Shown: positions 31,757 to 41,700 of the stretch, one piece after another | Position numbering within the stretch: the first letter of the stretch is position 1 | Layout: each line of letters starts with the position of its first letter | Source: Lachnospiraceae bacterium UBA2860 | GTDB lineage: Bacteria; Bacillota; Clostridia; Lachnospirales; Lachnospiraceae | Assembly (NCBI GenBank): GCA_002350625.1 | Contig: DEFE01000018.1 | Span: forward strand, 33,087-75,685 | DNA: 42,599 bases | Direction: 5' to 3' | The notes under the pieces: model-generated | What the model saw: only the letters and a program-made list of their open reading frames with translations | Told to the model about the DNA's origin: nothing | The model's database searches: none | Position numbers and translations under genes: made by a program

Positions 31757-32143
31757 TTACGGGCGCCGGCTTGCAAATCTCCGCTTTTCCTCCGCCAGAT
31801 GCCCGCTCAGATCCGCCGGCGTCATCAGCGTATTGGAGGGCGTGAGCACGGCCCGGGTCTGCCCCCTGCAGACGGCAAGCGCGTCATCAAGCGCCTCGCC
31901 GCCAAGTCCCGTGAACAGGATAAATGGTTCCTCAAGCTTTCCGCCGGAGTCGCCCCGCAGATCTTCCCGCGGGCTGTCTCCGGATACTTCCGCCAGAATT
32001 TCGCAGATCTTCCGGCCGTAAAGGGCGGGATCGACATGTCTTGCAGCATATCCCTTCTGTCCGAGCGCCTCCTGAAGGGAAGCCGCTTTCATTCGATCGG
32101 TGAAGTCCGTGTAGCCGAAAAAAAGTATGCAGCCGGTCAGCAT
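31757..32143 (-). CDS. DUF3783-like small protein
   Basis: This 128-residue soluble protein begins MLTGCILFFGYTDFTDRM and ends with a helical tail LSGHLAEEKRRF. The layout (short Rossmann-like start with a Tyr-Thr-Asp turn, then PFILFTGLGGEALDDAL and LTPSNTLMTPADL) resembles DUF3783 proteins of Clostridia, which have no known function. AAGGAGGG lies 11 bases before the ATG. It is divergent from the MscS-type channel gene and shares with it a 118-bp spacer. I hold the family name only moderately. Confidence 0.65.
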   Translation of the reverse strand: MLTGCILFFGYTDFTDRMKAASLQEALGQKGYAARHVDPALYGRKICEILAEVSGDSPREDLRGDSGGKLEEPFILFTGLGGEALDDALAVCRGQTRAVLTPSNTLMTPADLSGHLAEEKRRFASRRP

Positions 32144-32261
32144 CTTATCGTTGCCCTCCTTGATCAGTCTTCAGTTCAGTATAGCGCTTTTGGCAGTGAA
32201 ATTGTATACTCATTAAAACAGGCTATGTTAAAAAATCACGCGGGATAAGGTGATAAGTTAT

Positions 32262-32321
32262 ATGAAAACCGTTGCAAAGAAATGAATACTCATTATCATT
32301 CTCTGGCTGGTCTACATCGCG
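32262..32321 (+). other. Original N-terminus of the channel gene, interrupted by an in-frame TGA
   Basis: ATG at 32262, preceded by AAGGTGAT, reads MKTVAKK, then TGA at 32283-32285, then ILIIILWLVYIA directly in frame into MAGGLLYHF at 32322. The restored protein has an ideal first membrane segment (KK-x-ILIIILWLVYIAMAGGLL). One base change of CGA, GGA or AGA would create this stop. Confidence 0.75.
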
Positions 32322-35300
32322 ATGGCCGGCGGGCTGCTGTACCATTTTGCCTACCGGAGCAATGTAAAGAAAACACAGCGGAATCTGCTTGCGCAGGGGG
32401 AGAGTGTGGTTGCCCAGCTGCCGGCGATTCTTGAGAACGCCATGTATTCCTCGATCGCTTCCCTGAATATGAGGACGTCGAAGCTTGAGGCGCTGGCATT
32501 TGCTTTAGATGATAAAAAAGCGTTCGAAGGGCAGAAAGCGCTCCTTGACGATTTCGTGTCGGAGGCCGATGTGGCCGGCCTTGCCGTCTATGATGAGAAC
32601 GGAGAAGCTCTTTATATCACGGAAGGACAGGAGGAACTGATCCTTACGGAGGAGCAGCTCGTTTATTTCCGTAATAATGACAGCAGAGAGGTCTTCAGCG
32701 CGGTCAGAGGAAATGAGACTCTTCTCAGGAAGTTTTTTTTCTCTCCGGATAACTATGCGCAGCCGGCTGCCGCGGAAAGTGAGGAAAGTGAGGACAGCGG
32801 GCTCGAAGCGTTCGGAGCGAGTCCGGAAGAGAGCCCGGAAGAGAGCAGCGATGTGAGCGGGCAGAGAGAGCTGGCGCATTGTAAGACGGAGAATGACCGC
32901 TGGCTTCTCATCAGCAGCAATGTCATGAGCGAAACGGAAGCGAAGGTCCGGTCGAAATTCGACTGGAGAGAGTCGCTGAAATCGATCAGGATCGGCAGCA
33001 ACGGATTCCTCATCGCCATCGACGAAGATACCGGCTTTGTGTACGCCAGCGGAGGGCAGAACCTGACCTATGAATCGTCCGAGGAGGCGGACATCAGGCT
33101 CAGCGGCGAGGATCATGAACCTTCGATCGAGGAGATCAGGGACGCGTTCAGTGAGACGGGAAAGATCATCAGGATCACGTATGGAGAGGAGCCCTGCTAC
33201 GCAGTCCGCCTGGCTGTGGACGATGTGCTTTTACTGGCGGTTGTGCCGGAGGCGGAAGCGAGAGCCACACTGAGCGGCAGCCTCTATGTGCGTTTGCTTC
33301 TGTTCTTCGTCATGTCCGCGATCTGCGTGCTGTATGTCTGGTTTCTGCTTGCGGATAAGGAAGGAAAAGTATTCCGGCATTTCCGGCGCTTTGCCTGGAA
33401 CCGGTCCTATGCGGGCCGCCTGGCGGCCTGCGCCATGATCGTTACGGCCGTGACATTTGCGTGCGGATTGTTTCTGGAGATTTTGACCGCTTATGCGGAT
33501 GCCATCAGTTATACGTCCGCGAAAGTGGTTGAAGGCGAGATCGCCTATCTGCAGAATACGCACAGCTCGGAGGATTTACAGACCTGGTTCGAGGAGGAAT
33601 ATCTGGACAGATGCCGGACCGCCAAAGTGATCATGGAGCACGCGGGTCCGAAAGCTGTGGACTGGGCGTATCTGGACGAGCTCGCCCAGAGCCTCGGCGT
33701 CATGTATATCTACCAGTTTGACGACCAGGGGAACATCGTGGCCACGAACTCGTCTTATGACCGGATCACTTTGCGCAAAGGGGATCCGTTCTATGCCCTC
33801 CTGGAAGGGCGCGCGGAGATGACGCAGCCGCTGGAGAAGGACGCGCTGACCGGCGAGACGCTGCTGAAGGCGGGCGTGTCGGAGCGGAATGACCGGCATG
33901 TGTGCACGGGAATGGTCCTGATCGCGGCGGACGCGGTAGAGCAGAGCCGGATCATGGACAATATCGGGGCGAGGAATATGTTCCGGCAGCTCTGCCTGAC
34001 AGAGGGCTCGAAGATGCTGGTGCTTTCCGGAGAGGACTTAACGGTCCGGTCGAATGCGGAGACATTAAACGGGGCGTACGTGATCGGCTTTGACGGGTAT
34101 GACTGTACGGGGGCGCCTTTTAAGTCCGTCTTCTCGAAGCCGGAGAAGCTGGAAGAAGATTACAACGGAAAGATGTTTGCCGTGAACCGCAATTACTATA
34201 TCTCCTCCACGAGAAACGGGGAGCTGTATTTCCTGACGCTCAGTCCCCAGCACCGGGTCTCGGCAGGCTGGTTCGGGCTGGCGGGGCTGGCCGCGGCGAT
34301 CGTCCTTTTCTTCCTGCTCGTCCTTGCGGTCATTGCCTGCCTCGAAAAAGAGGAGGCGGCCGCGCTGATGGAGGAAGCGCAGGATGCGGCGGCGGAAGAT
34401 GCTGTGGACGCAGCGCTTTCCGCGGCGCCGGCAGATCCGTCGCCTGTGAGAAAAAAGCGCGCCCGCCGGCACAGGAAAATCCGGACGGACCAGGAAGTGA
34501 TCGCCGTGTTCGACCGGCTGATGAACCGGAAAAAGCCTTATTTTGAGGAGCGGTGGCCGAACGATGTCGTGAGGTGGAAGGAAAAGAGCCCCTCCGACAA
34601 GTTTGCGTTTATGCTGAAAGCGACCCTGCTGTTCGCCTTTGCCGCCATTTACGTCAACGCGCTTGTGGCTAAGGAGCAGTCTCTTTGGTATTATGTTCTC
34701 AGCGGGGAATGGGATGCCGGCGTCAATCTGCATTCGATCACGGCCTGCATCAGTTATATCTGCCTGCTGCTGATCGTGAAGATGGCCGTTCACAAAGGCC
34801 TGTTCGTGCTCGCGAGAGCGCTGGATTCCGGGGGTGAAACCGTCTGCCATCTGCTGGACAGCGCCTCCGGCTACGTGATCGCGGCCGCAGGGATCTTCCT
34901 GTGCCTGGCCAAATTCGGCGTGGACGCCAGATCGCTCAGCCTTACGGCGGGCGTGGCCGGCGTTATCTTCAGCATCGGCTGCCAGAGCATCGTCGCGGAT
35001 ATTCTGGCGGGGTTCCTGATGGCGTTCGAGGGGAACGTGCTTGTGGGCGACTTCCTGATGTTTAACGACAAGCCCGAAGTGGTGCTGAGCATCGGCATCC
35101 GCACGACGCGCCTGAAATTCTTCAACGACATTACGATCGTCCGGAACAATGATTTCCGGAACTTTGTCTTAAGACCGGGCGACAAAGAGTGCCGCATGCT
35201 GGCCACCGTCACCATCGACCAGACGGAATCCTTACGGCGGGTGGAGGGCATCCTCGCGGAGGAGCTTCCGAAGATTCTGGACCGGCTTGCCGCGATTGCC

Positions 35301-35531
35301 GGCAGCCCGATCGGACCGCTGAAGTATTCCGGCGTGAGCAGGATCTCGGCAAACGGGGTGGAGCTGGAGTTCCAGCTGTATTGCCCGGGAAGATATTATA
35401 TGACACTCTTCAGGGAACTGAACAGGGAGCTTAAGCTTCTGTGCGAAGACCATGAGATCGCGATCGCGATGAATCAGGTGATGATGTACGAGCCGAAGAC
35501 AGACAGCGAAGAAAAACCGGAAGACGTATGA
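32322..35531 (+). CDS. MscS-family channel with two extracytoplasmic sensor domains (N-terminus disrupted)
   Basis: This 1069-codon frame encodes a large membrane protein. It has the end of a first TM, an extracytoplasmic domain (about 10-315), two TMs (about 318-340 and 358-388), a second extracytoplasmic domain (about 390-640), a TM near 645-670, a basic linker (KKRARRHRKIR) and a C-terminal MscS core (about 760-1060). In the core the pore helix is GVAGVIFSIGCQSIVADILAGF, followed by the beta domain VLVGDFLMFNDKPEVVLSIGIRTTRL. MscS channels open under membrane tension. Sensor fusions of this size are unusual. The natural start is at 32262, but TGA at codon 8 cuts it; the ATG at 32322 has no ribosome site. 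The GGDEF/EAL gene follows 51 bp downstream. Confidence 0.8.
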   Translation: MAGGLLYHFAYRSNVKKTQRNLLAQGESVVAQLPAILENAMYSSIASLNMRTSKLEALAFALDDKKAFEGQKALLDDFVSEADVAGLAVYDENGEALYITEGQEELILTEEQLVYFRNNDSREVFSAVRGNETLLRKFFFSPDNYAQPAAAESEESEDSGLEAFGASPEESPEESSDVSGQRELAHCKTENDRWLLISSNVMSETEAKVRSKFDWRESLKSIRIGSNGFLIAIDEDTGFVYASGGQNLTYESSEEADIRLSGEDHEPSIEEIRDAFSETGKIIRITYGEEPCYAVRLAVDDVLLLAVVPEAEARATLSGSLYVRLLLFFVMSAICVLYVWFLLADKEGKVFRHFRRFAWNRSYAGRLAACAMIVTAVTFACGLFLEILTAYADAISYTSAKVVEGEIAYLQNTHSSEDLQTWFEEEYLDRCRTAKVIMEHAGPKAVDWAYLDELAQSLGVMYIYQFDDQGNIVATNSSYDRITLRKGDPFYALLEGRAEMTQPLEKDALTGETLLKAGVSERNDRHVCTGMVLIAADAVEQSRIMDNIGARNMFRQLCLTEGSKMLVLSGEDLTVRSNAETLNGAYVIGFDGYDCTGAPFKSVFSKPEKLEEDYNGKMFAVNRNYYISSTRNGELYFLTLSPQHRVSAGWFGLAGLAAAIVLFFLLVLAVIACLEKEEAAALMEEAQDAAAEDAVDAALSAAPADPSPVRKKRARRHRKIRTDQEVIAVFDRLMNRKKPYFEERWPNDVVRWKEKSPSDKFAFMLKATLLFAFAAIYVNALVAKEQSLWYYVLSGEWDAGVNLHSITACISYICLLLIVKMAVHKGLFVLARALDSGGETVCHLLDSASGYVIAAAGIFLCLAKFGVDARSLSLTAGVAGVIFSIGCQSIVADILAGFLMAFEGNVLVGDFLMFNDKPEVVLSIGIRTTRLKFFNDITIVRNNDFRNFVLRPGDKECRMLATVTIDQTESLRRVEGILAEELPKILDRLAAIAGSPIGPLKYSGVSRISANGVELEFQLYCPGRYYMTLFRELNRELKLLCEDHEIAIAMNQVMMYEPKTDSEEKPEDV

Positions 35532-35582
35532 GGAACAAGGCCGTTCGGATATGGAAAAGAAACTGATGCGCGGAGGGAATCC

Positions 35583-38500
35583 ATGGAAAAAGATAACCGT
35601 ATGCACCATGAACTTCCGGAAGTAACAGCGGCGACCGGCGCAGATGATCTTATGAGGATGCAGGAGCTCGAGCAGGAAAAGGAGGTCTACGACCAGATTA
35701 CCGCGAGCCTGGCCGGGCAGTACGATACGCTGTACTACATTGATCTCGGGGACAGCACGTACAAAGAGATCTCTTCGACGGACGCGTACAAGAAGCTGAA
35801 CGTGCCCGCGACCGGCAGCGATTTTTTTGCCGAGAGCAGAAGGAGCATCCGCAAGTATGTGCATCCCGAGGATCAGGAGCGGGTGCTGGGTCTTCATTAC
35901 AGGGATGTCATGCTGGAAAAATTAAGCGGCAGGAACTCTTTTTCGAGCACCTACCGCCTCGTCGTGGACGGACAGGTGAGGCACGTCCGGTTCACGGAGA
36001 TCATGGCCAGAGACAGGATGCACCTGATCATCTGCCTTGAGAACATCGATGCGGAAGTGCAGGCGAAGCAGGCGCTGAAAGAAGACAGGAAGAAAAGCGT
36101 CACTTATACGCAGATCGCCGAGACACTGGCGTCCCATTTTGATCTGATCTATTACATCGACTGCGAGACTTCTAATTACGCGGAGTTTTCCACAAAGAAA
36201 AAATCGGGCGAGCTGAAGGTTCAGGATGAAGGAGAGGACTTCTTCGCGGCGTCCGCAAACAATATAGAGCGCCTCATCTATTATGAGGACAGGGACAGGC
36301 TGCGGCTCTTCCTCGACAGGGACCACCTGATCTCGGAGCTTGAGAACAGGCGGCGGCTGACTGAGGATTACCGCATGATCTTAAGCGGCGGGAAACTGCA
36401 GTATACCCGCATGTCGGTCACCTATGCCTCGGACCAGAACCATTTTATCATCTGCGTCGAGAACCGCGACAAGGACGTCCTAAGGGAACAGGAGCATCTG
36501 ATGGCGCTTGCCACGGCAAATGAGATGGCCCGCCGGGACGAGCTGACGCACACGAAGAATCTGACCGCATATCACGAGATGGAAGCGGAGCTTGAGAAGC
36601 AGATCGGGGAGGGGGGCGAAGCCTTCGGCCTCGTGGTCTGCGATATCAACGGGCTCAAGAAGATTAATGACACCGAGGGGCACAAGGCGGGCGACGAGTA
36701 TATCAAAGCCTCCTGCAGGCTGATCTGCCAGATTTTCCACCACAGCCCGGTGTACCGCGTAGGCGGAGATGAATTCATCGTCGTCCTTAAGGGGCAGGAT
36801 TATAAAAACCGGAAGGATCTTCTCGCAAGCCTCAAGAAGCGGGTGGAAGAGAATATCCGCATCGGAGAAGGGCCGGTGGTCGCCTCGGGGCTTTCGGTGA
36901 AGAGTCCCGGGAAGGACCGCTCCGTCACGGACGTCTTCAATCGCGCAGACAGCCGGATGTACAAGGACAAGGCGTATCTGAAGGAGCAGAAGCTGATCAG
37001 GGAGATGCATACCTTGAAGGAGCAGACTCCCGGCATCGAGCCCATCAGCGAGGAGCGGCGGGTCAAGCTGGATTCACTGTACAAGGCCTTCGAGGTGATC
37101 GCCGAGGGGACCTATGTTTTCCTCTGCGACATGAAGCATGACTTTTCCCGCTGGTCAAAGAACGCCGTGGATACCTTCGGCCTTCCCGCCGAGTATATGT
37201 ACGGGGCGGGGGACATCTGGGAGAATCAGATCCACCCGGAGGACCGCGCCGCCTATCACAAAGGGATCGAAGACATTTTCTCCGGAAATGCCTCCGGCCA
37301 CGACATGCAGTACCGGGCGAGGCGCACCACGGGGACTTATGACGTGTGTACCTGCCGCGGCGTCGTGATCCGGGACCAGTTCGGCGAACCGGATTACTTC
37401 GCGGGGACGATCCGCAATCACGGCATCCAGGGACATATCGACACGTTGACCGGGCTCAGGAACCAGTACGGCTTCTTCGAAGATCTGGACAGCATCATCA
37501 AGAGAGCCAAGGAGATCAGCGTGCTCCTGTTCGGCATCAGCAGGTTCTCCGAAATCAATGAGATCTACGGGTACCATTTCGGCAATCGCGTCCTGCAGAG
37601 CTATGCGAGAAGCCTCGTAGAGGATATCGGGAACATGGGGTATGTCTACAGAATTGACGGGACCAAGTTCGCGATGATCAGCTACACGCTTCCCATCGGG
37701 GAGCTGCGGGAGAATTATGACCGCTTCCGCGCCTATCTCCACGAATCCTTCCGGGTGGACGGCCGGGAGGTCCTCCTGGACCTGCACTGCGGCGCGGTGC
37801 ACGTGGACAACTTTGACATCGATTCACAGACGATCTACGCCTGCCTGAATTTCGCCGATGAAGAATCCAAGGCGAGAAAGCAGGGAGAGCTGATCGAATT
37901 CGGCAGCGACCTGAACGAGGATACGCACGAGCGGCTGGAGAAGCTGCACATGATCCGCGACGCCATCACCCACGGCTATGACGGATACTATCTGCTCTAT
38001 CAGCCGGTGGTGGACGCAAAGACCGAGCGGCTGATCGGCGCGGAGGCGCTGCTTCGCTGGAGAAATGACCGCTACGGCACGGTTCCGCCCGACCAGTTCA
38101 TCCCGATCCTCGAGACGGATCCGCTGTTCCCGGAGCTCGGCGAATGGATCCTCCGGGAGGCCGTCCTCACCGGGAAGCAGCTGCTGAAAGAAAATCCGGA
38201 TCTCATCATCAATGTCAATCTGTCGTATACGCAGCTTGAGCGGCCGGATTTCGCGGATATGGTCCTCCGGATCCTGCGCGAGCAGGAATATCCGCCGGAG
38301 CACCTGTGCCTTGAGGTCACGGAGCGGTGCCGGCTGCTGGATCTGGAGCTCCTGAAAAACGTGCTTTGCAGCCTTCAGTCGAGAGGCGTCCAGATCGCGC
38401 TGGACGATTTCGGGACAGGCTTCTCCTCGGTCGGGATCCTGAAAGAAATCCCGGTCAATATCATCAAGATCGACCGCAGCTTTGTCAGCGCGATCGAGGA

Positions 38501-38705
38501 GAATGATTTTGACCGGGAGCTTGTGCACACCGTCGCCGATCTCGCTTCTCTCTTCGGCGCGAAGGTCTGCGCCGAAGGTATCGAGACGAGCGGGATGCGG
38601 GATATTCTGAAGAGCTTCAACGTCGAGAGCTTTCAGGGATATTATTACGCGAAGCCGCTTGCGCCGGAGGCATTCCTTTCCTGGATGAAAAACCCGCTGC
38701 CATGA
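35583..38705 (+). CDS. PAS-PAS-GGDEF-PAS-GGDEF-EAL c-di-GMP signalling protein
   Basis: This 1040-residue cytosolic protein, which makes and/or breaks cyclic di-GMP, has two PAS-like domains (about 35-160 and 165-305) and a GGDEF domain (about 320-465). The intact YRVGGDEF is near 390, with DINGLKKINDTEGH. A third PAS follows (about 500-620), then a second GGDEF domain whose motif is DGTKF (near 692) and which is probably inactive, and an EAL domain (about 790-1035). The EAL set is complete: GAEALLRW, INVNLS, LEVTER, ALDDFGTGFSS, IKIDRSF, AEGIET and FQGYYYAKP, so phosphodiesterase activity is likely. GGAGGG precedes the ATG. It lies downstream of the MscS-type sensor channel, probably in one operon, so membrane tension or ligand sensing may be linked to c-di-GMP. 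Confidence 0.92.
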   Translation: MEKDNRMHHELPEVTAATGADDLMRMQELEQEKEVYDQITASLAGQYDTLYYIDLGDSTYKEISSTDAYKKLNVPATGSDFFAESRRSIRKYVHPEDQERVLGLHYRDVMLEKLSGRNSFSSTYRLVVDGQVRHVRFTEIMARDRMHLIICLENIDAEVQAKQALKEDRKKSVTYTQIAETLASHFDLIYYIDCETSNYAEFSTKKKSGELKVQDEGEDFFAASANNIERLIYYEDRDRLRLFLDRDHLISELENRRRLTEDYRMILSGGKLQYTRMSVTYASDQNHFIICVENRDKDVLREQEHLMALATANEMARRDELTHTKNLTAYHEMEAELEKQIGEGGEAFGLVVCDINGLKKINDTEGHKAGDEYIKASCRLICQIFHHSPVYRVGGDEFIVVLKGQDYKNRKDLLASLKKRVEENIRIGEGPVVASGLSVKSPGKDRSVTDVFNRADSRMYKDKAYLKEQKLIREMHTLKEQTPGIEPISEERRVKLDSLYKAFEVIAEGTYVFLCDMKHDFSRWSKNAVDTFGLPAEYMYGAGDIWENQIHPEDRAAYHKGIEDIFSGNASGHDMQYRARRTTGTYDVCTCRGVVIRDQFGEPDYFAGTIRNHGIQGHIDTLTGLRNQYGFFEDLDSIIKRAKEISVLLFGISRFSEINEIYGYHFGNRVLQSYARSLVEDIGNMGYVYRIDGTKFAMISYTLPIGELRENYDRFRAYLHESFRVDGREVLLDLHCGAVHVDNFDIDSQTIYACLNFADEESKARKQGELIEFGSDLNEDTHERLEKLHMIRDAITHGYDGYYLLYQPVVDAKTERLIGAEALLRWRNDRYGTVPPDQFIPILETDPLFPELGEWILREAVLTGKQLLKENPDLIINVNLSYTQLERPDFADMVLRILREQEYPPEHLCLEVTERCRLLDLELLKNVLCSLQSRGVQIALDDFGTGFSSVGILKEIPVNIIKIDRSFVSAIEENDFDRELVHTVADLASLFGAKVCAEGIETSGMRDILKSFNVESFQGYYYAKPLAPEAFLSWMKNPLP

Positions 38706-38746
38706 GGCGCAAGAGGCTGTCCTTTTGATTTTTGATGCCGGATCCG

Positions 38747-41700
38747 TCAATCAGAGATCCTTTCGTGGAATTCCTGGAGGCTCGTGATGCCCGGCGCTTC
38801 GGCGCGCTTCTCTGAGCGGATGCCGGAAGCGGTGGCCAGCGCGGCAGCCATCGTCGTGATGTACGGGATGTGGTGCCGGATGGCGCTCTTTCTGATATAG
38901 GAGTCATCGATGGCCCCCTTCTTTCCGATGGGGGTATTGATGATCAGATCGATCTTCCCGTTCGTGATCGCGTCGAGGATGTTCGGCCTGCCTTCATAAT
39001 TCTTCAGAATCCGCTCGGCGGGGATGCCCGCCTCGGTGATGGTCTTCCACGTGCCTTCCGTCGCGAGGATGCGGAAGCCGCATTCTTCGAAATGCGACGC
39101 GACCTCGACGAGCTCATCCTTGTCGGCGTCCGAGACGCTGATGAGGACGGTTCCGCTTAAGGGAAGGACCGTGCGGGTCGCCTCCTGCGCCAGGAAAAAT
39201 GCGCGCCCCCAGTGCTCGCTGAGGCCGAGGACTTCGCCGGTCGAGCGCATCTCCGGCCCGAGGACGGGATCCACTTCCTGGAACATGTTGAAGGGGAAGA
39301 CCGCCTCCTTCACGCCGTAATAGGGAATCTTCTTTTCTTTCAGCGTCTTCACGACGGAGGCCCTGCCCGTCAGATCCGCCGTCATGATGTCTGTCGCGAT
39401 GCGTACCATGTTGATATCACATACCTTCGACACGAGCGGGACCGTGCGGGATGCGCGGGGATTCGCCTCGATGACGTAGACCTTGCCGTCTTCGATGGCG
39501 TACTGCATGTTCATGAGGCCGACGACGTGCATCTCTTCGGCGATCTTCTTCGTGTAGCTGCGGATCGTGCGCACCTGCTCTTCGGTCAGATGGCGCGACG
39601 GCAGGATGCAGGCGGAGTCGCCGCTGTGGATGCCGGCGAGCTCGATGTGCTCCATGACGGCGGGGACGAAGACATTTTCTCCGTCGGAAATGGCGTCAGC
39701 CTCGCATTCGGTCGCGTGATGCAGGAAGCGGTCGATCAGGATCGGGCGGTCCGGGGTGACGCCGATGGCCGCCTTCATGTACCCTTCCATCTGCTCGTCG
39801 TCATGGACGACCTCCATCCCGCGCCCGCCGAGGACGAAGGAAGGCCGCACCATCACCGGATAGCCGATGCGGGAGGCGATCTCTTTCGCTTCTTCCACCG
39901 TGACGGCCATGCCGGCCTCGGGCATGGGAATGTCGAGCTTCTTCATCATGGCGCGGAAGAGGTCGCGGTCCTCCGCCATGTCGATGGTCTCGGGCGTGGT
40001 GCCGAGGATCCGGACGCCGTATTTCTTCAGGTCGGCCGCGAGGTTGAGCGGGGTCTGCCCGCCGAACTGCGCGATGACACCGACCGGCTTTTCCTTGTTG
40101 TAGATCGCCAGCACGTCCTCCAGGGTCAGCGGCTCGAAGTACAGCTTGTCCGACGTGTCGTAGTCCGTCGAGACGGTCTCGGGGTTGCAGTTGACGATGA
40201 CGGTCCCGAAGCCCAGGTCGCGGAGCGCATAGGCCGCGTGGACGCAGCAGTAGTCAAATTCGATGCCCTGGCCGATCCGGTTCGGGCCGCCGCCGAGGAT
40301 CATGACCTTCGGCTTTTCTTCGGAGACCGGGTCAAGGTCCTTCTCGAGGTTGTAGCTCGAGTAGTAATAGGCGCTGTCCTTCGTGCCGGAGACATGGATG
40401 CCTTCCCACTTCTCGGTGACGCCGAGCGCCTCGCGCCGGCTGCGGATGTCCTCTTCGGCGATGCCGGTGATTTCGGACAGGTAGCGGTCGGAGAAGCCGT
40501 CTTTCTTGGCATTTGCGAGGAGGTCGTCGGAAATGGCGCCCGCATGGGCAGCGGCGACGATGGCCTCTTCCTCCTCGACGAGTTCTTTCATCTGTTCAAG
40601 GAACCAGGTCTTGATCTTCGTGAGTTCATGCAGCTTCTCCACGGACGCGCCCTTGCGCAGCGCCTCGTACAGGATGAACTGGCGCTCGCTTGTCGGATAG
40701 ATCAGCATGGTGAGGAGCTCATCCAGAGACTTCTCGTAGTAGTCGTTCACGTGCCCGAGGCCGTAGCGCCCCTTTTCCAGGGAGCGGACGGCTTTCTGCA
40801 GGGCTTCCTTATAGGTTTTGCCGATGCTCATGACTTCGCCGACGGCTCTCATCTGGGTGCCGAGGTGGTCGCTGACGCCGTGGAATTTCTCAAATGCCCA
40901 GCGCGCGGCCTTGATGACGATGTAGTCTCCGCCCGGGACGTACTTGTCCAGGGTGCCGTATTTGCCGCAGGGGATTTCGTCGAGGGTCATGCCGCAGGCG
41001 AGCATGGCGGAGATCAGGGCGATGGGGAAGCCCGTCGCCTTCGAGGCGAGCGCGCTGGAGCGCGACGTTCTGGGATTGATCTCGATGATAATGATGCGCC
41101 CGGTCTTCGGGTCGTGGGCGAACTGGCAGTTGCAGCCGCCGATGACCTGTACCTTGTCGACGACCTTAAAGGCCTGTTCCTGCAGACGGTCCTGCACCTC
41201 CTGAGAGATGGTGAGCATCGGCGCGGAGCAGAGGGAGTCTCCCGTGTGGACGCCCATCGGGTCGATGTTCTCGATGAAGCAGACCGTGATCATCTGTCCC
41301 TTCTCATCTCGGACGACCTCGAGCTCGAGCTCCTCCCAGCCGATGACGGATTCCTCGACCAGCACCTGGTGCACAAGAGACGCGCTCAGGCCTCGCTCAC
41401 AGACCGTCTTCAGCTCTTCGACGTTGTAGACGAGTCCGCCGCCGGAGCCGCCCATGGTGTAGGCGGGGCGCAGAACGACGGGATAGCCGATTTCGCCGGC
41501 AATGGCGACGGCCTCCTCCACGGAGTAGGCGACCTGGGATCTTGCCATTTCTATGCCGAGGCTGTCCATCGTCTTCTTGAATTCGATGCGGTCTTCGCCG
41601 CGCTCGATCGCGTCGAGCTGCACGCCGATGACCTTGACGCCGTATTTGTCGAGCACGCCCGCTTTGGCGAGCTCCGAACTGAGATTGAGGCCAGACTGGC

